Below are positions 17,634 through 26,108 of a stretch of 64,000 nt of DNA, in pieces; the first letter of the stretch is position 1; each line of letters starts with the position of its first letter. The notes beneath the pieces were generated by a model. The model saw only the letters and a list, made by a program, of their open reading frames with translations. It searched no databases and was not told the origin of the DNA. The stretch spans positions 488,617 to 552,616 of the forward strand of contig NZ_QKQS01000013.1 in NCBI RefSeq assembly GCF_003226555.1, given 5' to 3'. A program made the translations under genes and the position numbers. Source of the DNA: Rhodopseudomonas palustris. Lineage in GTDB: Bacteria > Pseudomonadota > Alphaproteobacteria > Rhizobiales > Xanthobacteraceae.

Positions 17634-18006
17634 GCTGCTCCGTGCTCCGTTGGTGCTGAAAAGACCGCGTCGGAACGCACAAGCGAGGCGAGCAACAAGG
17701 GAGCGGAGCCTGGGCGACGCCGCGACTCTCCTTGGCGGGAGAGCTGTCCCATTGCTGTCTGCCTGACACCGGCTTGGGCAATTCTCGGACGGCGGTCGTC
17801 GTTGACCGGAACTTACTAAGCAATCGGCGTGCCAGCGACTGATGGCTCGTGTCACCGGCTGGTATCGGGGAAAATCCTCGCATCAACGCGGCTTTGGCCG
17901 TAGCCGCAGGCCGCAACATTGCCCAGAGTCTGCGCAACCGACCTGCGCACAGCTCTCATTTGAGGCAACTCCCCCTCCCAGCGGGGCGCTTCGTCAGCGC
18001 CGGCAG
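17634..18006. other. Intergenic region, no gene seen
   Basis: A 373-base gap upstream of the transporter gene, so probably its promoter and leader. I looked for FNR/FixK-type dyads (TTGAT-N4-ATCAA), repeats and tRNA-like folds and saw none that convinced me. Confidence 0.5.
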
Positions 18007-19065
18007 TTACTTCGGAAGAATACGGGCCAGCACCCGCTCGATCCAACTGTCACCAGGGTCGGCGCCGGACGGCACCGGCAACGGACGCGCCCTGGTGGAC
18101 CACTCGACAGGCGGCCCCGCCGCTTCGAGCAGCCCGGCGGCGAGATCCGCCATGCTGTGTTTGGCGATGCCGTGCCCGCGGGCGCCGAAGCTGAACCGAA
18201 CGGTCCGGATCTGCGGGTTGAAGGCATCGACCGGATACAGCTGGGTCATCAGAAACCGCAAATAAGCGAGGATCTCGCCGCGCTGATACACCCGATCGAT
18301 CACCAGCCCGACTGCATTCTGCGGGCCGTTGACGCCAGGATCGTAGTATCCGGTCACGGTCGAGGGATCGAACGCATAGACCTCGCGGATGCGGCCGTCC
18401 TTATAGGCTGCCTGCTGCGCCAGGCCGCCGCCCAGCGAATGCCCGACCGCCACGATCCGCGGGTTCGGCCGGCCGTGCACCGCCAGCGCGCGATCGAGGA
18501 TCGGGCCGATGTGCCGCTGCACTTGCCGATATTGATCGTCATACGGCAGGAAACGCGTCACCCAGCGGAAGTTCGCCATCCAATCGTCGGCCTCGCGAAA
18601 ATCGGTGCCGCGAAACGCCACAACGATCTCGTTGCGATCCTGGTTACCGAACACCTTGTAGCCGAGCCCGCCGAGCGCCTTGCCGCCGCACCCGCGCTCG
18701 CCCTCCGGACACGGCAGCGGTCCCTCGCCCTGCTCGATCAGCGCCCAACCGGCGGACCAGCCACCCAGCAGTTCGGCGGTGACCCGCGCCAGCGCCGGAT
18801 CGTTCGGCGCCGGGCGGGTCAGGAGCTCCTGCAGCTTCGGCGGCCCCTCGCCGCCGTCGCGGTCATAGGCCCACAGCGCGAACAGCGCATACGGCAGGTA
18901 ATGACCGGCATAGGCCGACGACGGCAGATGCGCCGCGCGATAGTCGCCGACCCGGACGAACATCTCGCCACTGTTCTGGCGATAGCTGTCGAACGAGCCG
19001 TGCCACCACAACCACCCGGCCAGCGCGGCCGCAGCAAATAATCCAACAATCACCAGGGCACGCAT
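18007..19065 (-). CDS. Class 3 lipase-like alpha/beta hydrolase, membrane anchored
   Basis: A 352-residue protein with an N-terminal hydrophobic helix (residues 2-21, LVIVGLFAAAALAGWLWW) acting as anchor or uncleaved signal. The hydrolase domain has FRGTDF at about 151, the oxyanion region of class 3 lipases, and the nucleophile Ser210 in GHSLGGG. Asp and His of the triad probably lie in AFDPS and GHGIAKHSM. Periplasmic hydrolysis of a lipid or ester is the likely activity; the substrate is unknown. AGGAG lies 7 bases before the ATG at 19065, which decides the start over an in-frame codon 16 residues upstream. A single gene between two long gaps. Confidence 0.87.
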   Translation of the reverse strand: MRALVIVGLFAAAALAGWLWWHGSFDSYRQNSGEMFVRVGDYRAAHLPSSAYAGHYLPYALFALWAYDRDGGEGPPKLQELLTRPAPNDPALARVTAELLGGWSAGWALIEQGEGPLPCPEGERGCGGKALGGLGYKVFGNQDRNEIVVAFRGTDFREADDWMANFRWVTRFLPYDDQYRQVQRHIGPILDRALAVHGRPNPRIVAVGHSLGGGLAQQAAYKDGRIREVYAFDPSTVTGYYDPGVNGPQNAVGLVIDRVYQRGEILAYLRFLMTQLYPVDAFNPQIRTVRFSFGARGHGIAKHSMADLAAGLLEAAGPPVEWSTRARPLPVPSGADPGDSWIERVLARILPK

Positions 19066-19479
19066 CGAGCTCTCCTGGGCTGTATCAATCAATGCAATAC
19101 GCGAACGCCTCATCGATTGATGGAAGCGAATCTGGCCCTTCCCAACGGCACTGAATCCTCATCCTGAAGAGCCCGGCACAGCCGGGCGTCTCGAAGGATG
19201 AGGCCACGCGTGGCCCCGCGGCGCATGGTTCGAGACGGCGCTACGCGCTTCCTCACCACGAGGCCCCGGCTGTCGCCAGCATTCGGAACAGCGTAGTCAT
19301 TCCATCAAAAGAAGCTGGCGGCGTGCCGATCGCCACAATTCTGGCGACAACGCGCAACCCGCTATCAAGTATGTCCTGATTTGATGCCGACCGCCAGCCG
19401 CGCGTGCACGCGGAGCGCTACAACTAACGATCAAACGATCGACCTAGATACCGTTGCAGCATCAAAGCGCTCCGCACCG
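19066..19479. other. Intergenic region with a repeat, no gene seen
   Basis: A 414-base gap. Its centre (19157-19263) is an interspersed palindromic repeat. The rest has no open frame with coding character and no RNA that I can recognise. Confidence 0.6.
19157..19263. repeat. Interspersed palindromic repeat (CCTCATCCTGAAGAG... unit)
   Basis: Two units: CCTCATCCTGAAGAG...CGTCTCGAAGGATGAGG and a second, less perfect one ending CTTCCTCACCACGAGG. Both contain the CTCGAA/TTCGAG and CCTCA ends seen in the units at 6784-6892 and 48188-48253. Confidence 0.75.
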
Positions 19480-20337
19480 CTAAGCTGGCCCCTCGCCGAG
19501 CGCTCGCAAGGCCGAGAGTCCTTCCCGATAGGATGGATAGGCTAATGTAACCCCCAGTTCCGTGCGGATCAGGTCATTGCGGACCCGGCAGTTCTCCAGA
19601 TAGAAGCTGCGCGCCATCGGAGACAGCTCGGCGTGCTCAAAAGCAATTTCAGGAGGCGGTGTTCGTCCGCATAGTTCCGCGGCGAATTCGACGACCTGCT
19701 GCGGCGGTGCCGGCTCGTTGTCGGTCACATTGTAGATGGCGCCAGGCCGCGGCCGCGAAAGTGATGCAGCGACCACCGCGGCGATATCGGCAACGTGAAT
19801 TCGATTGAAGACCTGGCCGGGCTTGACGATACGTGTCGCCGTTCCGGCTGCGAGCTTCTCCAGTTGGTTTCGGCCCGGGCCGTAGATCCCTGACAGACGG
19901 AAAACTTGCGCTCCTAACGCCAGCCAGGCCTGCTCGGCGGCGATTCGGAGTTGCGAGCGGGGCTTTTCCGACTTCGCAGGTGTTGTTTCGTCGACCCAAT
20001 TGCCGAGGTGGTCACCGTACACGCCGATCGTCGAAAGATAGCCGATCCACCGCGGCCTGGAATCGCCGGTGATAGCGCCGATGACGGACGCGAGAACCGG
20101 ATCGCCGGTTTCATTCGGAGGCACCGAAGACAGAATGGCGTCGCTCGACTTGATATCATCAACGATGAGAGGATCGACAAAAGCGGACGAAAACACCCGT
20201 GCCGTGATCCCGCGCCGGCCTAACTCTTCGGCCTTGGCGGTCGTTCTGACGGTTGCAGTGACCTCGATCCCGGCTCCCTGCAAATGCTGCGCGATGTAGC
20301 CGGCCGAATAGCCCAAGCCAAAAATCAATAACTTCAT
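19480..20337 (-). CDS. NAD-dependent epimerase-like SDR (YeeZ-like)
   Basis: A 285-residue extended-SDR/epimerase-fold protein. It opens with LLIFGLGYSAGYIA, a GxGxxA nucleotide-binding motif of the variant seen in YeeZ-like proteins. It continues with STIGVYGDHLGNWVDE and ends with a LSGIYGPGRNQ motif and YREGLSAL, as in the NAD epimerase family. The catalytic Tyr of classical enzymes may be the one in GVYGD, but the YxxxK spacing is not met, so activity is doubtful. The ATG at 20337 begins right at the first strand. It is the only gene between the lipase and the carboxylase subunit. Confidence 0.8.
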   Translation of the reverse strand: MKLLIFGLGYSAGYIAQHLQGAGIEVTATVRTTAKAEELGRRGITARVFSSAFVDPLIVDDIKSSDAILSSVPPNETGDPVLASVIGAITGDSRPRWIGYLSTIGVYGDHLGNWVDETTPAKSEKPRSQLRIAAEQAWLALGAQVFRLSGIYGPGRNQLEKLAAGTATRIVKPGQVFNRIHVADIAAVVAASLSRPRPGAIYNVTDNEPAPPQQVVEFAAELCGRTPPPEIAFEHAELSPMARSFYLENCRVRNDLIRTELGVTLAYPSYREGLSALRALGEGPA

Positions 20338-20477
20338 CCGGACATCATTCCATCTGGACATGACGATACGCACGGATACCAGACATCTGAGCCGATCGCT
20401 GTGTCCTTATGAGTGTCTGTCCTGGTTGGACCATCAAATGGGCCGGGCCAGGAGCTTCGCGTCAGCTCAAAAACACG

Positions 20478-20510
20478 AAGGGCGGTGATCGTGTCGCGAC
20501 CACCGCCCTT
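20478..20510 (-). terminator. Intrinsic terminator of the carboxylase gene
   Basis: A 10-bp stem (AAGGGCGGTG / CACCGCCCTT) with a 13-base loop lies 24 bases past the end of the carboxylase gene. On the minus strand it is followed by CGTGTTTTTG, a short T-run. Confidence 0.8.
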
Positions 20511-20533
20511 CTCAACCAAACGAACCGATGCCG

Positions 20534-22066
20534 TTACAACGGCATGTTGTCGTGCTTCTTGGCCGGGATTTCCATCTTCTTGTCGCGCAGCATCGCCAGC
20601 GCGCGGGCGATGCGGCGGCGGGTGGCGTGGGGCATGATCACGTCGTCGATGTAGCCGCGCTCGGCGGCGATGAACGGCGACAGGAAGCGGCCCTCGTATT
20701 CCTTGGTGCGGGCGGCGATCTTGTCGGGGTCGTTCATGTCCTGGCGGAAAATGATCTCGACCGCGCCCTTGGCGCCCATCACCGCGATCTGCGCCGACGG
20801 CCAAGCGTAGTTGATATCGGCGCCGATCTCCTTCGACGCCATGACGTCGAACGCGCCGCCATAGGCCTTGCGGGTGATCACAGTGACAAGTGGCACGGTG
20901 CACTGCGAGAACGCGAACAGCAGCTTGGCTCCGTGCTTGATCAGGCCGCCGTATTCCTGCGCGGTGCCCGGCAGGAAGCCCGGCACGTCGACGAAGGTGA
21001 CGATCGGGATGTTGAAGCTGTCGCAGAACCGCACGAACCGTGCCGCTTTGCGCGACGCATCGCTGTCGAGCACGCCCGCCAGCACCATCGGCTGGTTGGC
21101 GACGAAGCCCACGGTGCGGCCGGCGATGCGGCCGAAGCCGGTGATGATGTTCTTGGCGAAAGTGTCCTGCAATTCGAAGAAATCGCCCTCGTCCACGACT
21201 TTGAGGATCAGCTCCTTCATGTCGTAGGGCTTGTTCGGATTGTCGGGGATCAAGGTGTCGAGCGAGAAATCCTCGCGCTCGATATCGTCGAAGCTCGGCC
21301 ATTCCGGCACGCCGTCGCCGGAATTCGACGGCAGGAAGTCGAGCAGCCGGCGCATCTGTAGCAGGGTCTCGACGTCGTTCTCGAACGCGCCGTCGGCGAT
21401 CGACGATTTGGTCGCGTGCACCGAGGCGCCGCCGAGTTCTTCCGGGGTGACCACTTCGTTGGTCACCGTCTTCACCACGTCGGGGCCGGTGACGAACATG
21501 TAGCTGGTGTTCTTCACCATGAAGATGAAGTCGGTCATCGCCGGCGCGTAGACGTCGCCGCCGGCGCACGGGCCCATGATGACGCTGATCTGCGGGATCA
21601 CGCCGGAGGCCTGCACCACGCGGCGGAACACATAGGAGTAGCCGGCGAGCGCCGCGACGCCCTCCTGGATGCGGGCGCCGCCGGCGTCGTACAGGCCGAT
21701 GATCGGGGCCCTGGCCTTCAGCGCCATGTCCTGGATCTTGGTGATCTTCGCCGCGTGGGTCTCGGACAGCGAGCCGCCGAACACGGTGAAGTCCTTGGCG
21801 AACACGAACACCTTGCGGCCGTTGACCGTGCCCCAGCCGGTGACGACGCCGTCGCCGGGGATCTTGGTCTTCTCCATCCCGAATTCGGTCGAGCGGTGCT
21901 GGACGAACATGTCCATCTCCTCGAACGAATGCTTGTCGAGCAGCAGGTCGATCCGTTCGCGTGCGGTGAGCCGGCCGCGGGCGTGCTGCGCGTTGATGCG
22001 CTTCTCGCCGCCGCCGAGCTTGGCTGCCGTGCGCCGTTCGTCCAATGCTTCCAGGATGTGCTTCAT
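20534..22066 (-). CDS. pccB: Acyl-CoA (propionyl-CoA) carboxylase carboxyltransferase beta subunit
   Basis: A 510-residue biotin-dependent carboxyltransferase. The first half has the acyl-CoA-binding face ([17 protein letters not shown]) and the second the biotin face ([15 protein letters not shown], then [11 protein letters not shown]). The order and length match PccB, which carboxylates propionyl-CoA to methylmalonyl-CoA; methylcrotonyl or acetyl-CoA enzymes are longer or differ in the second face. The alpha subunit with biotin carboxylase is not in the window. Propionyl-CoA could come from the catabolic block at 3-12 kb. The ATG at 22066 follows TTGATC; an in-frame TTG lies 6 bases upstream. 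The ribosome site is weak (GAAAAGAAAA). Confidence 0.93.
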   Translation of the reverse strand: MKHILEALDERRTAAKLGGGEKRINAQHARGRLTARERIDLLLDKHSFEEMDMFVQHRSTEFGMEKTKIPGDGVVTGWGTVNGRKVFVFAKDFTVFGGSLSETHAAKITKIQDMALKARAPIIGLYDAGGARIQEGVAALAGYSYVFRRVVQASGVIPQISVIMGPCAGGDVYAPAMTDFIFMVKNTSYMFVTGPDVVKTVTNEVVTPEELGGASVHATKSSIADGAFENDVETLLQMRRLLDFLPSNSGDGVPEWPSFDDIEREDFSLDTLIPDNPNKPYDMKELILKVVDEGDFFELQDTFAKNIITGFGRIAGRTVGFVANQPMVLAGVLDSDASRKAARFVRFCDSFNIPIVTFVDVPGFLPGTAQEYGGLIKHGAKLLFAFSQCTVPLVTVITRKAYGGAFDVMASKEIGADINYAWPSAQIAVMGAKGAVEIIFRQDMNDPDKIAARTKEYEGRFLSPFIAAERGYIDDVIMPHATRRRIARALAMLRDKKMEIPAKKHDNMPL

Positions 22067-22343
22067 GATCAATAAGCCGGTTTTCTTTTCTTGGTTGGGC
22101 GTGCGGAGGTTTTGCCCTTTTCACCGCAACAATCAAGGCCTTCTAGCACGGGCATTTCAGGGGAGGAAACCGCCTTGGGCGGCGCCGGCCTAGCCCTTTT
22201 GGCGTGTCTGGGCCGGGTTCTGGCCACCCTGCGACACGGCACCCCAGCACCGCGGCCAAATCTGCATCGGCCGGATGCGAAACCGCGATGGCGCCCTGCC
22301 CCGAACCCCTCTATATCGCGGGGCCGCCACACGGAGCCGACCG

Positions 22344-22760
22344 ATGACCGCCGCCCCGCCGACCGCCGATCCCGTCAAGGAGAGCGGAGGCGTTCTCACC
22401 GTGCTGCGCGCCGAGGGGCTGGCGCTGTTCATGGGCTGCTCGCTGTTCTACGTGATCTCGGAGGCGCCCTGGGAGCTGTATGCGCTGCTGTTCTTCGCGC
22501 CCGACTTGAGCTTTCTCGGCTATCTGGCCGGACCGAAGGTCGGCGCCGTGGTCTACAACGCGCTGCATTCGACCGTCGGGCCGCTCACGCTGGCGGTCGC
22601 CGGGATCGTACTGGTGATGCCTTACGCCGGCACCGTGGCGATGATCTGGCTGGCGCATATCGGCTTCGACCGCGCGCTCGGCTTCGGCCTGAAATACAAC
22701 ACCGGCTTCCGCTTCACCCATCTCGGCCCGATCGGCAAGGCGCCGGCCGGCCGGCGCTGA
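22344..22760 (+). CDS. DUF4260 integral membrane protein
   Basis: A 138-residue membrane protein with four spans. The sequence reads as DUF4260: an initial LRAEGLALF, then FFAPDLSFLGYLAGPKVGA, then IWLAHIGFDRALGFGLKY and a THLGPIG end. The function of the family is unknown. CGGAG 7 bases before the ATG at 22344 supports this start over an in-frame codon 23 residues upstream. It ends 1 base before the end of the convergent FlhB-tail-like gene, so both messages would overlap at their 3' ends. Divergent from the carboxylase gene across 277 bases. Confidence 0.85.
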   Translation: MTAAPPTADPVKESGGVLTVLRAEGLALFMGCSLFYVISEAPWELYALLFFAPDLSFLGYLAGPKVGAVVYNALHSTVGPLTLAVAGIVLVMPYAGTVAMIWLAHIGFDRALGFGLKYNTGFRFTHLGPIGKAPAGRR

Positions 22761-22761
22761 T

Positions 22762-23037
22762 TCAGCGCGCCGGGCCGCGCCCCGACAGCCGCAGCACGAA
22801 GGCCAAGACTTCAGCCACTGCCTTGTACAGCTCCTCGGGGATTTCGTCGCCGAGTTCGACATGCGACAGGGCGCCGGCGAGCATTTCGTTCTCTTCGATC
22901 GGAATGTCGTGCTCGCGGGCGACCTCGATGATCTTGGCGCCGAGCACGCCCTTGCCCTTGGCGACCACCCGGGGGGCGCCGGCATAATCGTAGTGCAGGG
23001 CAATCGCGAGCGGATTCTTGGTGTCGGAGACGGTCAC
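22762..23037 (-). CDS. FlhB C-terminal-domain-like protein (export switch fragment family)
   Basis: A 91-residue stand-alone version of the cytoplasmic domain of FlhB/YscU. It contains ALHYDYAGAPRVVAKGKG, ALHY being the region near the usual NPTH autocleavage site; the site is absent here as the domain starts after it. IPIEENEMLAGAL follows, as in the family. In flagellar export FlhB and FliK together set hook length; this small protein is paired with a FliK-like gene. The start is GTG at 23037 overlapping the FliK-like stop as GTGA (four shared bases), which implies coupled translation. Whether it takes part in flagellar export or in another system is not known. Confidence 0.87.
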   Translation of the reverse strand: MTVSDTKNPLAIALHYDYAGAPRVVAKGKGVLGAKIIEVAREHDIPIEENEMLAGALSHVELGDEIPEELYKAVAEVLAFVLRLSGRGPAR

Positions 23038-24836
23038 AGCGCGCGGTCCAGGAAATGACCGGCGGCGGCCGGGCGTGGCGCGGGCGGCGCGCCGTCGCGC
23101 ACCACGATTTCGCCGGGCACCAGATCGGCGCGGGCCAGCGCGCGGCCGAGGTCGGCGGCGCCGGCGCGCAATTGGGCGGTGGTGGCGGGGCGCTCCGCCC
23201 ACAGCCGCACCATGGTCTTCTCCCCGCGCAACGAGATCAGCGCGTGCACCGGGCCGGCGGGCTCGACATCGAGCGAAAACCGCGCCTGCCACACCGTCCC
23301 GGCCGAGTCGCCGGGCTGCGCGGCCTCGTCGCGGTCGCGCGAAATCTCGAACTGCGCCACCGCGGTTCCCTGCGGCGTGGCGAGCGGAATCTCGAATGCC
23401 CAGCGCGGCTGCGCGGCATCGAGCCTCGCCGGCGCGGCATCGACCCGGTCCGGCAGCGAGGCGACCTGCAGCAGCGTCTGCCGCGCCAGCGCGCCTTCGG
23501 TCTCGGTCAGAATCCGGCGCAAATTGGCGTCGAGTGGGGCGTGCGGATTGAGATTGGCCGGCATCACCGGCTGGGCGGCCGGCAACGCGCCGGGAAACGG
23601 CGGCGGCGGCGTATTGGTGCGGGCGATGCCGCTGTCGTCCTTGACGACGCGGTTACCGGTCAGCGCCGGCAGCAGCGACAGCAGCACCGGATTGCTGAGC
23701 CCGGCCTTCGCCAGCACCGCGGCGGTCTGCGGATCGGCCTGCAGCGCCTGCTGCAGCGCGCTGAGCGTCGAAGCATTGCCGGATGCGGCCGTCCCGCCCT
23801 GCGCCGCGGTCGCGGTCGCCGAGGTCGCGGTGCCGGTAAGCTGAGCGATGACGTTCTGAAGCAGCGACTGCTCGGAGGCGGAGGCGCTGGCGCCGGGCGC
23901 GGCCGAGGCCGCCAGCGTCGGCGAGGCGGTGAACGGCAGCGCCGTCGTCGTGCCGTTCGCAGCGGTCGGCGCCGTGGCTTGGCCGGTGGTAGTTTGGCCG
24001 GTGAGGCCGAGCAGATTGGCCTCGGCCTCGAGCTGGGCGGTGAGCGCCAGCAGCGAGGTGCCCTGCCCGTTCTGCAGCACCGGCGTGGTCACCGGGTTGC
24101 CGGCCTGTGCGGTCGCCGCGCCGAGCGCGGTGGTGAGCACCTGGCGCAGCACCAGCAGCGCCGCCTTCAGGTCGGTGCCGCCGCCCGCAGCCGGCGTGCC
24201 CGCCGCCAGCGCGGTTTCGAGAAAGATGCCGGAATTCTGAAACGCCTTCTGGACGTCGGCGCCGGTCAGCCCGCCTCCCGTCGGCAATTGTTGCGCCAGC
24301 ACCTGCGTCGCCGCCTCGCGCACCGCCGCTGGCAGCGCGCTGGAACTCGCCACCGCGCCGAGATTGGCGAACAGCGCCGACAGCCCGGTCTGCTGCGTCA
24401 CCGCGGTCTGGGCTGCGGTCGCCACCGCGGCCGCCTGCTGCGGCGTCAGTGCCGGAGTTGCGGCCGGCACGATGCTCGGCGCCGCCTGCGCCGAGGTCAC
24501 CACGATCGCCTGCGGCCCGAGCGTGACGCGGTCGACCGCCGGGCCGGACGCCGCCAGCGCGGCCTGCGCTGTCGTGGTGGTGACCGGCTGATTGACGACC
24601 GCGAGGCGAATCCCGGCATCGGTCTGCGACACCGCCACCTGCAACGTCTGCCCGGCCTGCAGCGGAACCTGGGTGGTGGCTTCGACGGTCTGGCCGCCGA
24701 TCGCGATCCGAACCTGGTTGTTATCGCCGACCGACAGCACCTTGGCCTGCAGCACCGCCCCGGGCTGCAGCAGCACGTCCGCGGTCACGCCCTGCAGCGC
24801 GACCAAAGGAAGGTTCGGATTGACCGAAATCGCCAT
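23034..24836 (-). CDS. FliK-like hook-length control protein
   Basis: A 600-residue protein. The first 80 residues are a folded domain (VLQAKVLSV, VRIAIGGQTVEA). The middle (about 90-440) is low-complexity Ala/Thr/Gln/Pro-rich, as the FliK ruler region usually is. Residues about 470-590 match the FliK C-terminal domain: WAFEIPLATPQG, QFEISRD, WQARFSLDVEPAGPVHALISLRGEKTMVRLWAERP, and so on. This domain contacts FlhB and switches export specificity. The gene overlaps the FlhB-tail-like gene by four bases. No other flagellar gene is in the window, so this may be a second, detached FliK system; a role in swarming or lateral flagella is possible but not shown. Confidence 0.85.
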   Translation of the reverse strand: MAISVNPNLPLVALQGVTADVLLQPGAVLQAKVLSVGDNNQVRIAIGGQTVEATTQVPLQAGQTLQVAVSQTDAGIRLAVVNQPVTTTTAQAALAASGPAVDRVTLGPQAIVVTSAQAAPSIVPAATPALTPQQAAAVATAAQTAVTQQTGLSALFANLGAVASSSALPAAVREAATQVLAQQLPTGGGLTGADVQKAFQNSGIFLETALAAGTPAAGGGTDLKAALLVLRQVLTTALGAATAQAGNPVTTPVLQNGQGTSLLALTAQLEAEANLLGLTGQTTTGQATAPTAANGTTTALPFTASPTLAASAAPGASASASEQSLLQNVIAQLTGTATSATATAAQGGTAASGNASTLSALQQALQADPQTAAVLAKAGLSNPVLLSLLPALTGNRVVKDDSGIARTNTPPPPFPGALPAAQPVMPANLNPHAPLDANLRRILTETEGALARQTLLQVASLPDRVDAAPARLDAAQPRWAFEIPLATPQGTAVAQFEISRDRDEAAQPGDSAGTVWQARFSLDVEPAGPVHALISLRGEKTMVRLWAERPATTAQLRAGAADLGRALARADLVPGEIVVRDGAPPAPRPAAAGHFLDRAL

Positions 24837-24905
24837 CGCTGTCCTTTGCGGGCGGCTGCTGAAATCGCAATCCGATCAGACTAAGCGAGGGTCGTAAACC
24901 CGTCG

Positions 24906-25694
24906 TTAACTTCTCCGGGAACCCAGCGTGGCGATCACCTGAGCAGCGGCGGCGAACTCCGCCTGCTTGGCGGCGCGGCGTGCGGCGACCTCCTCATCGA
25001 GGCCCCATTGCTCGATGTTCCAATCCTCGTCGACATGCGCCGCCGCCCACACCTGATCGGCATCGAGCCGGCCGTGCGCCAGCGCCAGCGCCAGCAGCGC
25101 CGAGCCGGTGATGGTGGTGACGACGTGCAGCGCGCCGATCGACCAAGGATCCTGCGGCAGCGCCGCGCGCGCCGCCGCGATCGCGGTGTCCGGCTGCGCC
25201 GCATGGATGATGCCTTGCGCCAGGATGAAATGCGCGCCGAACGCCTCCGCGGCCCAATACAGCACCGGATCCCACTGCGCAGCTTCGCGCGCGATCAGCT
25301 CCTCCGGATGCTCGGCGCGATAGAACAGCAGATCCGAGCCGAAGTACTTGGCGACGTCGTCGGTCACAGCTTCAACGCGGCCGGCGACGCCGTCGATCAC
25401 GCTGTTGGCGAGCCGGGTCAGCGGCATCGTCGACGGATCGATGGTCTCGCTCTGCGCCTGCCATTCGGCGGCGATCGCTTCGGCAAGCGCGCGATCCGGC
25501 GCGGCGAGCGCGTTGCGCGACGGCGTCTTGATCGGGCGATCGTCGAGCCGCACCGCGAAGCCACCGCCTTCGTTCTCGGCAACGCTGGCCTGCGTGTAGA
25601 ACCGCTTCGGCAGTTGCGCCCGGCTGGTGCGCCGCACCGCTTCGTTGGGATCGAGCGGCGACTTTCCTGCCACCTCGTCGAACAGATCACGCAT
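24906..25694 (-). CDS. ATP12-family F1-ATPase assembly chaperone
   Basis: A 262-residue ATP12 chaperone, found in alphaproteobacteria and mitochondria, where it binds the F1 alpha subunit. Characteristic stretches: AKRFYTQASV-like PKRFYTQASV near residue 29, LDDRPIKTPSRNALAAP, AAEWQAQSETIDPSTMPLTRLANSVID, and WDPVLYWAAEAFG. The ATG at 25694 gives this length; the frame upstream is Arg-rich noise. The small proline-rich gene lies 14 bases upstream and the pseudouridine synthase before that, all in one direction, so the three may share a message. Confidence 0.93.
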   Translation of the reverse strand: MRDLFDEVAGKSPLDPNEAVRRTSRAQLPKRFYTQASVAENEGGGFAVRLDDRPIKTPSRNALAAPDRALAEAIAAEWQAQSETIDPSTMPLTRLANSVIDGVAGRVEAVTDDVAKYFGSDLLFYRAEHPEELIAREAAQWDPVLYWAAEAFGAHFILAQGIIHAAQPDTAIAAARAALPQDPWSIGALHVVTTITGSALLALALAHGRLDADQVWAAAHVDEDWNIEQWGLDEEVAARRAAKQAEFAAAAQVIATLGSRRS

Positions 25695-25708
25695 CCTGGT
25701 TTCTCGAC

Positions 25709-26068
25709 CTACTGATTGGCACAGGCGCGCGAATAGGCGGCGCGCTCGCTGGCGTTGAGCCCCATCGCGGCGCCTTCGTCGAGGCAGCGCGAAATCCGGT
25801 CGCCGAAATGACCGCGCTGCTGCAGCTGCGCCTTCGGCAGATCCGGCGCCGGCTGGATCCGCTCGTGCGTCAGCGGCGGCGGGGCCGCGAGTTGCGGCAC
25901 CTTCGGCACGGTGATCACCGGCGGCGGCGCCGATGGCGGCGGAGCCGGCGGCGGAATCGCCGAGGGCATCGCCCCCGGCAGCACCACCTGCGCGGCGGCG
26001 GGGCCGCCGCATGCGCCGACGACCAGAACCGCGGCCAATAGGATGTGAGGTCGCTTCATCTTGGCCAT
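25709..26068 (-). CDS. Small exported proline-rich protein
   Basis: A 119-residue protein of no recognised family. Residues 1-26 are a signal peptide (HILLAAVLVVGACGGPAAA); GAC could be a lipobox, so it may be a lipoprotein with Cys20 as the acylated residue. The mature part is Pro/Ala-rich and then ends in a short helix with two cysteines (SRCLDEGAAM, SRACANQ). In other alphaproteobacteria the RluC-ATP12 interval often holds a HAD hydrolase; this gene is there instead. The ATG at 26068 was taken; a second ATG three codons later is also possible. Confidence 0.75.
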   Translation of the reverse strand: MAKMKRPHILLAAVLVVGACGGPAAAQVVLPGAMPSAIPPPAPPPSAPPPVITVPKVPQLAAPPPLTHERIQPAPDLPKAQLQQRGHFGDRISRCLDEGAAMGLNASERAAYSRACANQ

Positions 26069-26108
26069 GTCGGCATCGCCGCGCGTCGCCGCAAGCGGCG
26101 CCGGGGCG

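Noticed and set aside
17634..18006. FNR/FixK site upstream of the FocA/NirC gene
   Set aside because: Looked for TTGAT-N4-ATCAA forms; none was found with more than partial match.
20334..22136. A 600-codon minus-strand frame overlapping the carboxylase gene in another phase
   Set aside because: It is a shifted reading of the same strand, with Arg-rich noise. The carboxylase frame has all family motifs.
23055..24884. A 609-codon plus-strand frame opposite the FliK-like gene
   Set aside because: Antisense to a low-complexity Ala/Thr/Gln gene; Arg/Gln/Gly repeats result from that.
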